Shown here: positions 1 through 5,692 of the stretch, piece by piece | Layout of the letters: every line of letters starts with the position of its first letter | How positions within the stretch are numbered: the stretch's first letter is position 1 | Assembly: GCA_005883885.1 (NCBI GenBank) | Contig: VAYF01000138.1 | Span: 1-7,767 of the forward strand | Source: Actinomycetota bacterium | GTDB lineage: Bacteria; Actinomycetota; UBA4738; HRBIN12 | Reading direction: 5' to 3' | DNA: 7,767 bases | Program-made: the position numbers and the translations under genes | The notes under the pieces: generated by a model | The model's input: the letters and a program-made list of their open reading frames with translations, nothing else | Database searches by the model: none | Told to the model about the DNA's origin: nothing

Positions 1-345
1 CAGCACGCGTTCCTGATTGCCGGGAGGCTCCTGGCCCAGCATCCTCGGGCCGCCCGTCAAGTGATCATGGTGACCGACGGGGAACCGACGGCCCACCTGG
101 AGGGCGAGCAGGCGTTCTTCGCCTGGCCCCCGGAGCCCGAGACGATCCGGCTGACGCTCGCCGAGGCGGTCCGTCTCTCGCGCAGCGGCGTCACGCTGAA
201 CATCTTCATGCTCGAGGACTCGGAGGGGCTCGCGCGGTTCATGGAGCGCCTCGCGGAGCGAACCGGCGGCCGCGTCTTCCTGATGGACGACCGCAACGTC
301 GGCGAGTTCGTCCTGCGCGACTACGTCCGTCATCGCAGCCGTTAG
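1..345 (+). CDS. VWA-domain protein, C-terminal part (5' end outside window)
   Basis: Only the last 114 codons are present; the reading frame is open from base 1 and ends with TAG at 343-345. The visible part holds a hydrophobic strand followed by V-T-D-G-E-P-T (about residues 24-30 of the visible part), which matches the third metal-binding (MIDAS) segment of von Willebrand factor A domains. After it comes a second strand, T-L-N-I-F-M-L, then a helix, then a short C-terminal tail ending D-Y-V-R-H-R-S-R. The pattern W-P-P-E-P-E-T-I after TDGEP and the N-I-F-M-L strand resemble the actinobacterial VWA proteins exemplified by Mycobacterium Rv0959, which sit next to a MoxR/Mg-chelatase-like AAA ATPase (known of the family; the partner would lie upstream and is not seen). 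The first MIDAS motif (DxSxS) is outside the window. The role is probably a metal-dependent adaptor or chaperone working with that ATPase; substrate unknown. Confidence 0.85.
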   Translation, partial: QHAFLIAGRLLAQHPRAARQVIMVTDGEPTAHLEGEQAFFAWPPEPETIRLTLAEAVRLSRSGVTLNIFMLEDSEGLARFMERLAERTGGRVFLMDDRNVGEFVLRDYVRHRSR

Positions 346-355
346 GCTCGGGATC

Positions 356-955
356 GTGCCTCGCTGGCTGAAGCGGACGCTCTGGCTGAGCGTGTTCGGC
401 GTCTGCGCGGGAGCCGGCGCCTTCGTCGCGGCGCATACGAACCCCTTCCCGCCGGGCGTCGAAGATCCCGGTGCGCGGGCGACGACCCCTGCACCGACGA
501 CCCCGGCACCGTCGAACCAGCGCTGGAACCTGGTTATGGACAGTGCCACCCGCCACGATCTACATGTCGGAGGTTCCTGCCGGAGCCGTTGGCTCACGTC
601 TGGACACGTCACGATCCTGCCGGACGGCACGGCCGAAGGCGAAGCGCTCGCCGTGCTTCGCGGCTGGGGCTGCGACTTCCCTGTGGCCCAGGTGCAGACC
701 CGGAGGGTGACGCTGCTCGTCACCGGCAGGTCATCGGGCGGTCGCGTCGTCCTCGGCTTCAAGCGGGCGGGCGTCGCTCCGACCGGGTCGCAGGATCTGG
801 GAGGGTTCCTGGCCACGATCCGACGCCTCGCGCCGGCGATCCGCTTCACGGATGGGCACGGGGGTGCGGTCGCCGCGGCCTCGCGGCCCGACGGGGACCT
901 GGGTCGCTTCGTCGACGACGGTGAGATCCAGCTCGACTGCGCAACGGGCTGTTGA
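356..955 (+). CDS. Small membrane-anchored or exported protein of unknown function
   Basis: I do not recognise this 199-residue protein. It starts with GTG, 10 nt after the stop of the VWA gene, with only a weak AGG (344-346) ahead of it, so translation is probably coupled to the upstream gene. The N-terminus has a basic stretch (R3, K6, R7) and a hydrophobic segment at about residues 8-26, which could be a membrane anchor or a signal peptide; the Cys at 17 is not in a lipobox. A Pro/Thr-rich linker (about 30-53) follows, then a probably beta-rich outer domain (about 56-199). This domain has Cys at 75, 106, 195 and 199, which could form two disulfides if exported. No catalytic motif is apparent. 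The frame is open over 600 bp with codon usage like its neighbours. The domain is most likely extracytoplasmic; any link to the VWA protein rests on gene order only. Confidence 0.75.
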   Translation: MPRWLKRTLWLSVFGVCAGAGAFVAAHTNPFPPGVEDPGARATTPAPTTPAPSNQRWNLVMDSATRHDLHVGGSCRSRWLTSGHVTILPDGTAEGEALAVLRGWGCDFPVAQVQTRRVTLLVTGRSSGGRVVLGFKRAGVAPTGSQDLGGFLATIRRLAPAIRFTDGHGGAVAAASRPDGDLGRFVDDGEIQLDCATGC

Positions 956-965
956 CGGTGCGCTG

Positions 966-992
966 ATGCACAACTGGTAACCCAATGCACAA
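966..992 (+). promoter_or_regulatory. Direct repeat ATGCACAA x2 in front of the winged-helix gene
   Basis: The 39-nt gap between the two + strand genes carries two exact copies of ATGCACAA, at 966-973 and 985-992, spaced 19 bp start to start (close to two helical turns). A TTGACG hexamer (952-957) overlaps the stop of the previous gene and could be a -35 box, but no convincing -10 box follows at 16-18 nt. The repeat could be an operator for a dimeric regulator, possibly the winged-helix protein encoded just downstream. This is inference from position alone. Confidence 0.3.
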
Positions 993-994
993 TC

Positions 995-1738
995 GTGGAT
1001 GATTGGAAGCCTATGAACGACGAAAGCCTCCAGCGGGCCAATGCCTTCCTTGCTGCAGTCGTCGAGCGTGGGGCTGTCGGCGAGGTCATGACCGATACCC
1101 CGGCCGAGATCGGGCGAGCGCTCGGGCTGCCCGATGCCCTGTCCACCGCCAGGGCCGTCCGCGCGCTGATCGCCCGCCGCCGGCTCGAGCCGGCTAACGG
1201 CTCGTACCGGCTGCTGGACGCCCGGCCCGTGGACGCCGGTGAGAAGGAATCGATCGGTCGGCGGCCGCGGCGCGCCCGCGGCGCGGCGAAGCCGCGCGGC
1301 GGGCGCGCCGCGGGTGGCTCGCCCGGCTACTCGGACCTGGGCCGGGCGGTGGCCGACAAGGTCGTCGAGCTCGGCCGGGAGAACGCCCAGCTCCGGGCGG
1401 AAGCACGTCAGCTCCGCGAGGAGACCCGCGACGCGCGGGCGCGGATGGACGAGGCCGAACGTCGCGCGCGGTCGTCGTCGGAGCGAGCCCGCGAGCTGGA
1501 GGGGCGGGCGGAGATGGCCGAGTCCAACCTCCGTTCGCTCCTCGCCTCGGCGCGGGGCAGCAACGTCCGGTCGGACACCCCCGTCGGCGACGCCGAGATG
1601 GCCGCGATCCTGGGCGTGCTGAAAGGCGAGGACGCCGAGCAGAGCGGCGTCGTCACCGGCGGACCATCCGACGAACACGATGACTCGGAGACCGGGGACG
1701 AGCTGGCCCAACCCAGCGGAACGCCCGCGGCTGGCTGA
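995..1738 (+). CDS. Winged-helix / coiled-coil protein, function unknown
   Basis: I do not recognise this 247-residue protein as a named family. Residues about 11-76 read as a winged helix-turn-helix: a first helix (SLQRANAFLAAVVERGA), the pair T-P-A-E-I-G-R-A-L-G-L and an S-T-A-R-A-V-R-A-L recognition-like helix, then a wing ending G-S-Y-R-L-L. Residues about 89-111 are an Arg/Gly/Ala/Pro linker, and 114-187 are a long charged heptad-like helix, probably a dimeric coiled coil. A short hydrophobic helix lies at 199-210 and an acidic, Ser/Thr-rich tail closes the protein. It is probably cytoplasmic; it may bind DNA and oligomerise, or act as a scaffold. The GTG start gives the longest frame but has no Shine-Dalgarno sequence; ATG at 1013 (Met7), with GGAAG just upstream, is an alternative that keeps the whole domain. 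The gene faces the transporter operon tail-to-tail, so regulation of that operon is possible but unsupported. Confidence 0.75.
   Translation: MDDWKPMNDESLQRANAFLAAVVERGAVGEVMTDTPAEIGRALGLPDALSTARAVRALIARRRLEPANGSYRLLDARPVDAGEKESIGRRPRRARGAAKPRGGRAAGGSPGYSDLGRAVADKVVELGRENAQLRAEARQLREETRDARARMDEAERRARSSSERARELEGRAEMAESNLRSLLASARGSNVRSDTPVGDAEMAAILGVLKGEDAEQSGVVTGGPSDEHDDSETGDELAQPSGTPAAG
1265..1313 (+). repeat. 49-nt all-GC near-perfect inverted repeat inside a coding linker
   Basis: Bases 1265-1287 pair with 1291-1313 around the 3-nt centre GAA (1288-1290). By hand pairing, 22 of 23 positions are complementary, with a single G/G mismatch at 1280/1298, and every paired base is G or C. The repeat lies in frame in the winged-helix/coiled-coil gene and encodes residues 91 to about 107 (Arg, Gly, Ala, Pro, one Lys). 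It falls exactly between the two predicted domains. The RNA would fold into a very stable hairpin in the mRNA; the DNA could extrude a cruciform. Low-complexity Arg/Ala/Gly codons in a GC-rich genome favour such sequences, but this length and precision are unusual. Confidence 0.85.
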
Positions 1739-1747
1739 ACCTCCCCG

Positions 1748-2812
1748 CTACGGCTCTTCCCCGAGCCCCGTCAGGTAACACGCGACGTCGTGACCCGGCG
1801 CGAGCTCCTCGAGCGCCAGATCTTCGCCGACACAGCGGTTCAGGATGCCGATCCTCTCCGCTCGGCCGCTCGCGACCACCGGACAGCGGGGGTGGAACCG
1901 ACACCCCTTGGGGATCCGGGTGGGGTCCGGCGGCTCGCCCTGCAGGATCGGCCGCTCGGTGCCACCTGCCTCCGGCACGACGTTCAGCAGCGCCTTCGTG
2001 TACGGGTGCTTCGGACGCTGAAGGACCTCTTCGGCGGGTCCGACCTCCACGACACGACCCAGATACATCACGGCCACTCGATCGGCGACGGTCCACGCGA
2101 GCCCCAGATCGTGCGTGACGATCAGGATCGAGATCCTGAACTCCTCCCGGAGCTTCATCAGCAGGGCAAGGATCTCGCCGCGCACCGAGGCGTCGAGGTT
2201 GGAAACGGGCTCGTCCGCCACGATCACGCTCGGATCGACGACCAGCGCTCCGGCGATCACCACACGCTGGCGTTGCCCGCCGGACAGCTCGTGCGGATAC
2301 AGGAGGTAGAACCGCTCCGGCGGCCGGAGCCCGGCCCGTGAGAGCGCGCGGGCCACGAGCTCGTCCTCGGTCTTCGCATCCGGACCCCCCGGTACCCCGT
2401 GGATCCGGAGTCCCTCCGCCACGATCTCGTAGATGGTCTGGCGAGGGTTGAGGGCGGCCGTGGGGTCCTGGAACACCATCTGCACCTGTCTGCGGTATCC
2501 CCTGAGCCCCCTCCTCGATCGTGCCAGGGGCTCTCCTCGGTACCGGATCGTGCCGGCATCCGGGATGAGCAAGCCCATGATGGCGCGCGCCGTCGTCGTC
2601 TTCCCGCAACCGGACTCGCCCGCGAGCGCGAGCACCTCGCCTTCGTGCAGCGTGATGGAAACGCCGTCGACCGCCTTGGCGTCGGAGCCTTTCCGCCCCA
2701 GCAAGCCGGCGAAGAAGCCCACCCGGCCCTTGAAGTTCACCTCGAGGCGCTCGACCTCGACGACGGGGACCCCGAGCTCCGCGACATCCGGTTCCGGCTG
2801 CGGATCGCTCAA
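1748..2812 (-). CDS. dppF: Oligopeptide-type ABC importer ATPase, second subunit (DppF/OppF family)
   Basis: This 354-residue cytoplasmic ATPase is the last gene of the importer operon and would pair with DppD to drive uptake through DppB/DppC. Motifs in order are Walker A GESGCGKT (65-72), Q-loop Q115 in VFQDP, signature LSGGQ (176-180), Walker B VIVADEP (196-202), D-loop SNLD (204-207) and switch histidine H234. The C-terminal oligopeptide/dipeptide extension starts at HPYTKALL (about 269) and carries Cys 304, 310, 327 and 345, spaced as in the Fe-S-binding tails reported for some OppD/DppD proteins. The K-A-V-D-G-V insertion region before Walker A is typical of the F subunit. I chose TTG at 2812-2810 although the frame is open further upstream: it overlaps the dppD stop as TTGA, has GAGGG nine bases ahead, and gives a normal-length N-terminus. 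The symbol denotes the family only; the substrate is not determined. Confidence 0.93.
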   Translation of the reverse strand: MSDPQPEPDVAELGVPVVEVERLEVNFKGRVGFFAGLLGRKGSDAKAVDGVSITLHEGEVLALAGESGCGKTTTARAIMGLLIPDAGTIRYRGEPLARSRRGLRGYRRQVQMVFQDPTAALNPRQTIYEIVAEGLRIHGVPGGPDAKTEDELVARALSRAGLRPPERFYLLYPHELSGGQRQRVVIAGALVVDPSVIVADEPVSNLDASVRGEILALLMKLREEFRISILIVTHDLGLAWTVADRVAVMYLGRVVEVGPAEEVLQRPKHPYTKALLNVVPEAGGTERPILQGEPPDPTRIPKGCRFHPRCPVVASGRAERIGILNRCVGEDLALEELAPGHDVACYLTGLGEEP

Positions 2813-3795
2813 CGGGACACGCCCTCGAGCGCCGGCGCCCCCGACACATGCACGCATGCCGCGAGTCGTGCGGGCCCGGCCGTCCAGAGCTCCGGGGTGA
2901 CCGATGAGCACGCGGGGGTGACTTCCGCGCACCGCGGATGGAATGGACAGCCCGACGGTATCTGCTGCGGATCCGGCGGGTCACCACCGAGTCCGCTCGG
3001 GCGGCCACGGAACCGCATGTCGCCGATCGCCGGGAACGCAGCGGCCAGCGCCTTGGTGTACGGATGCGCAGGAGAGTGGAAGACCGCTTCCGCACCTCCC
3101 TGCTCCACGATCTTGCCCGCGTACATGATGGCCAGGCGATCAGCCACCTCCACGAGCACCGAAAGATCGTGGGTGATGAACAGGAGTGCGAGGCCGAGGT
3201 CGTGTTGGAGCGTCCGGAGGAGCTGGAGGACCTGCGCCTGCACCATGACGTCGAGCGCGGTCGTCGGCTCGTCGGCAACGATCAGGCTCGGGCTGCAGGC
3301 GAGCGCCATCGCGATCATGATGCGCTGCTTCTGGCCCCCCGAGAGTTCGTGCGGGTAGTCGTCCAGCCGTCGGGTTGGCAGACCGACCTGCTCCAGCAGC
3401 GTGCCCGCCCGGATGCGAGCTTCTCGCTCACCCGACTGCCCGTGGACGAGGATCGGTTCCATGATCTGCTCCCCGATCCGCTGCACCGGGTTCATGGCGT
3501 GCATCGCGCCCTGGAAGACGATCGACCCTGCGGTCCAGCGGACGGCACGGAGCTTCCCGGGCGTCAGCTCCAGGATGTCGTTCCCGTCCAGCTCGATCCG
3601 GCCTGTGATCCTCGTTTTCACGGGCAGCAGACGGAGGATCGCGCCGGCGATCGTCGACTTGCCACAGCCTGATTCCCCGGCCAGGCCGAGCACCTCGCCT
3701 CGATCCACCTCGAGGTCCACGCCGCGGACGGCCGGGACGCCACCGCCGGTCGTCTGATACTCGATCCCCAGATCCCGCACGGAGAGGACGCTCAT
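2809..3795 (-). CDS. dppD: Oligopeptide-type ABC importer ATPase, first subunit (DppD/OppD family)
   Basis: This 328-residue cytoplasmic ATPase is the partner of DppF in the same importer. Motifs in order are Walker A GESGCGKS (40-47), Q-loop Q95 followed by the D-subunit hallmark A-M-H-A-M-N-P (97-103), signature LSGGQ (151-155), Walker B LIVADEP (171-177), D-loop ALD (180-182) and switch histidine H209. The C-terminal extension begins at HPYTKAL (244-250) and has Cys 283, 289, 296 and 314 (C-x5-C-x6-C-x17-C). This agrees with the four-cysteine motif that binds a [4Fe-4S] cluster in some characterised family members (known for the family, inferred here). All catalytic residues are present. 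The ATG at 3795-3793 overlaps the dppC stop as ATGA, with GAGG 11 nt upstream, so the longer open frame is not used. The gene ends in TGA at 2811-2809, overlapping the dppF start. Confidence 0.95.
   Translation of the reverse strand: MSVLSVRDLGIEYQTTGGGVPAVRGVDLEVDRGEVLGLAGESGCGKSTIAGAILRLLPVKTRITGRIELDGNDILELTPGKLRAVRWTAGSIVFQGAMHAMNPVQRIGEQIMEPILVHGQSGEREARIRAGTLLEQVGLPTRRLDDYPHELSGGQKQRIMIAMALACSPSLIVADEPTTALDVMVQAQVLQLLRTLQHDLGLALLFITHDLSVLVEVADRLAIMYAGKIVEQGGAEAVFHSPAHPYTKALAAAFPAIGDMRFRGRPSGLGGDPPDPQQIPSGCPFHPRCAEVTPACSSVTPELWTAGPARLAACVHVSGAPALEGVSR
2822..2826 (-). promoter_or_regulatory. Ribosome binding site that decides the dppF TTG start
   Basis: GAGGG on the minus strand lies inside the last codons of dppD, 9 nt ahead of the TTG at 2812-2810. 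Together with the TTGA stop/start overlap it supports this start over the longer frame, which would extend 40 residues into dppD with no family similarity. Confidence 0.6.
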
Positions 3796-4751
3796 CGTGC
3801 GCGGAGCCTCGGGTTGATGATCTCGTCGAGCGCGTATCCACACATCGTGAACGCGAGGACGACGAGCACGATCATGACGCCCGGCGGGATGATCCACCAC
3901 CAATAGCCTGCGGAGAGAGCGCCCGCTTGGAACGCCTCGTTGATGATGCCGCCCCACGAGATGCTGTTGGGGTCACCCAACCCCAAGAGCGAGAGCGTGG
4001 TCTCGGCCAGGATCGACAGCGCGACGGTGAGGACCGTGTTGGCGAAGATCACCGGCATCACGTTGGGGAGGATGTGATGCGCGATCGTGTGCAGGTCGCC
4101 TCCGCCGAGGGCCCGGGCCCGCTCCACGTAGGGGCGCTCCTTGACGGTGAGCGCCTGTGCCCGCACGAGCCGGGCCGTCCCGGCCCACGACGTGATCCCG
4201 ATGATGAGGATGATGTTCAACAGCGTCGGTCCGAGGATCGACGCCATCACGATCGCGAGCGCGATCCACGGGATCACCAAGAACCAGTTGGTGAGCGCGT
4301 TCAGGAGCGTGTCGGTCTTCCCCCCGTAGAACCCCGACGCGATCCCGATCCCGGCGCCGAGGACCATCGTGACGACCGTGGCCGCGAACCCGACGATGAG
4401 GGAGATGCGCGATCCCACGACGATGAGCGACAGCACGGAACGACCGAAGTTGTCGGTGCCGAGCAGCCAGTGCACGGTCGGCGGTTGGAACGGCTTCCCC
4501 GTGGCGAAGGCGACGCTCACGTCCTTCGCCGGCACGAAGAACGGTCCGACGACGGCCAGCAGGATGAACAGGATCATCATCACGAGGCCGACCATCCCCA
4601 TGCGGCTGCGGCGATAGGTCTTCCAGAAGGCCGAGAGCGCTCGCCGTCGCCGCGCCCACCCGATCCGTCGGGGGCTCTTCGGCGGGACGAGGTTGGCGGG
4701 CTCGCCGACGAGGACCGGCGGTTCGCTCGGTGTGGGGTCCAGCGTCTGCAT
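3792..4751 (-). CDS. dppC: Oligopeptide-type ABC importer permease (DppC/OppC family)
   Basis: This 319-residue inner-membrane permease forms the translocation channel with DppB. A Pro-rich, then strongly basic cytoplasmic N-terminus (R/K-rich at 25-50) precedes TM1 (about 52-74). The family hallmark H-W-L-L-G-T-D-N-F-G-R (94-104) follows, and further membrane helices lie at about 113-141, 155-189, 231-256 and 285-305. The EAA loop that docks onto the ATPases spans about 208-235 (YVERARALGGGD, then H-H-I-L-P-N). Length and layout are normal for DppC, and no residue appears missing. The ATG at 4751-4749 follows the dppB stop by 5 nt and has GAGAGG 10 nt upstream. The stop overlaps dppD (ATGA). 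The substrate class (peptide, oligosaccharide or other) cannot be read from the permease. Confidence 0.95.
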   Translation of the reverse strand: MQTLDPTPSEPPVLVGEPANLVPPKSPRRIGWARRRRALSAFWKTYRRSRMGMVGLVMMILFILLAVVGPFFVPAKDVSVAFATGKPFQPPTVHWLLGTDNFGRSVLSLIVVGSRISLIVGFAATVVTMVLGAGIGIASGFYGGKTDTLLNALTNWFLVIPWIALAIVMASILGPTLLNIILIIGITSWAGTARLVRAQALTVKERPYVERARALGGGDLHTIAHHILPNVMPVIFANTVLTVALSILAETTLSLLGLGDPNSISWGGIINEAFQAGALSAGYWWWIIPPGVMIVLVVLAFTMCGYALDEIINPRLRAR

Positions 4752-4756
4752 GTCCG

Positions 4757-5614
4757 TCAAGCCTCTCGGACGCGCGGATCGAGGTAGCCGTACGTGATGT
4801 CCGCCGCCAGGTTGAACGCGATGACCGCCAGACTGAAGAGGAGGAACACCGCCTGGATCACGTTGTAGTCCAGGTCCTGGATCGCCCGGTACGTGAGTAG
4901 GCCGAGTCCCGGCCACGAGAACACGGCCTCGACGATGACCGAACCACCCAGGATGAAGCCGAAGCTGTAGAAGACGAGCGTCAGCGTCGGCAGGAGCGCG
5001 TTGGGCACCGCGTGGCTCCGGCGGACCAGACGGTCGGGGACCCCTTTGGCACGGGCGGTCATCACGAAGTCCTCCCCCATGACCTCGAGCAACGATGACC
5101 GCATGATGATCGTGTACTCCCCGATGTAGCCGAGAACGAGCGTCATGCAGGGCAGGAACAGGTGGGAGAGGATATCGAGGACGTTCGCGATCCCGGTCTG
5201 CCCCGTGTTCGACGACATCTGGCCCGCCGGGAACCAATGGAAGGTGCCGACGAAGATGATCAGCAGGATCATGCCGAGCCATCCCTCGGGGGCCGAGTAG
5301 AGCACGAGCGATCCGAACAGCGAGGTCGTGTCGAACAGGCTCCCTCGTCCCCAGGCGCCCTTGATGCCCGCCCACAGGCCGAAGAAGGTCGAGATCAGGG
5401 TGGCGCTTCCGACGAGGAGGACCGTCGGCCAGATGGCTCGCGCGATGACCGTGGTCACCGACTCGTTCGTGACGAACGAGATCCCGAACCGTCCGGTGAG
5501 CGTGTTCTCCGCGTACACGACGAACTGTTGAGGAAGGGGCCGGTCGAGGCCCTGGTCGTGTTCGATCTGCGCGATCCGCTGCGGCGTCATGTGGGTCGCC
5601 GCTCCGCGGCGCAT
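4757..5614 (-). CDS. dppB: Oligopeptide-type ABC importer permease (DppB/OppB family), N-terminally truncated
   Basis: The partner channel subunit of DppC, 285 residues as read from ATG 5614. The body is typical: T-P-Q-R-I-A-Q-I-E-H-D-Q-G-L-D-R-P-L (10-27), the periplasmic N-T-L-T-G-R-F-G-I-S segment, TM helices at about 61-85, 98-125, 150-173, 205-232 and 251-272, and an EAA loop (about 181-209). What is missing is the usual beginning: DppB proteins start with a short basic cytoplasmic stretch, a first TM helix and a P-G-D-P motif before the T-P-Q/E-x-I helix. Here the frame has no such helix. The ATG has no ribosome binding site, whereas a good one precedes GTG at 5648, which opens a different frame reading M-G-R-K-Y-L-A-R-K-S-L, like a normal DppB start. 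This suggests a deletion that removed TM1 and shifted the frame, either in the cell or in the assembly. ATG 5590 (Met9) is another possible start. The function may be impaired. Confidence 0.85.
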   Translation of the reverse strand: MRRGAATHMTPQRIAQIEHDQGLDRPLPQQFVVYAENTLTGRFGISFVTNESVTTVIARAIWPTVLLVGSATLISTFFGLWAGIKGAWGRGSLFDTTSLFGSLVLYSAPEGWLGMILLIIFVGTFHWFPAGQMSSNTGQTGIANVLDILSHLFLPCMTLVLGYIGEYTIIMRSSLLEVMGEDFVMTARAKGVPDRLVRRSHAVPNALLPTLTLVFYSFGFILGGSVIVEAVFSWPGLGLLTYRAIQDLDYNVIQAVFLLFSLAVIAFNLAADITYGYLDPRVREA

Positions 5615-5660
5615 GCAGCGACTTGCGCGCGAGGTACTTCCTCCCCACCCTGGCCTCCCT
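5615..5660 (-). other. Remnant dppB 5' end: ribosome binding site, GTG start and out-of-frame N-terminal stub
   Basis: On the minus strand AGGGAGG (5660-5654) sits 5 nt before GTG (5648-5646). That frame reads M-G-R-K-Y-L-A-R-K-S-L-H-A, matching the basic cytoplasmic start expected of a DppB permease, but then runs out of frame into the dppB body (GTG and ATG 5614 are 34 nt apart, not a multiple of 3). A 5-bp GCCGC/GCGGC hairpin (5610-5598) lies at the junction. I read this as the original translation start separated from its gene by a deletion. The alternative is a chance open frame. Confidence 0.5.
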
Positions 5661-5692
5661 TGCCTGTTGCCTCCGAACCTAGGGATCCAAGC

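Noticed and set aside
952..980. TTGACG (952-957) as the -35 box of a promoter for the winged-helix gene
   Set aside because: No hexamer resembling TATAAT lies 16-18 nt downstream (TGGTAA at best), so a full promoter cannot be supported.
731..1711. 326-codon minus-strand frame opposite the winged-helix gene and the end of the 199-residue gene
   Set aside because: It spans two + strand genes and their spacer, and shows no recognisable domain.
1752..1767. GGCTC-TTCCCC-GAGCC hairpin just past the stop of the winged-helix gene, as a terminator
   Set aside because: Only five base pairs, no T-run on either strand, and it lies inside the last codons of dppF. The 9-bp gap between the convergent stops (1739-1747) leaves no room for a standard terminator.
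1653..3278. 541-codon minus-strand frame across dppF and dppD
   Set aside because: It overlaps two ATPases with intact motifs in other frames; its own translation is Arg/Ser/Pro-rich and shows no domain.
3927..4787. 286-codon + strand frame opposite dppC
   Set aside because: Highly charged Arg/Asp/Glu low-complexity translation opposite a well-supported permease; a shadow frame.
5659..5672. Tandem AGGCAAC/AGGCAAG in the gap between the binding-protein gene and dppB
   Set aside because: Two imperfect 7-nt units in a purine-rich, ribosome-binding-site-like stretch; too short to call a repeat array.
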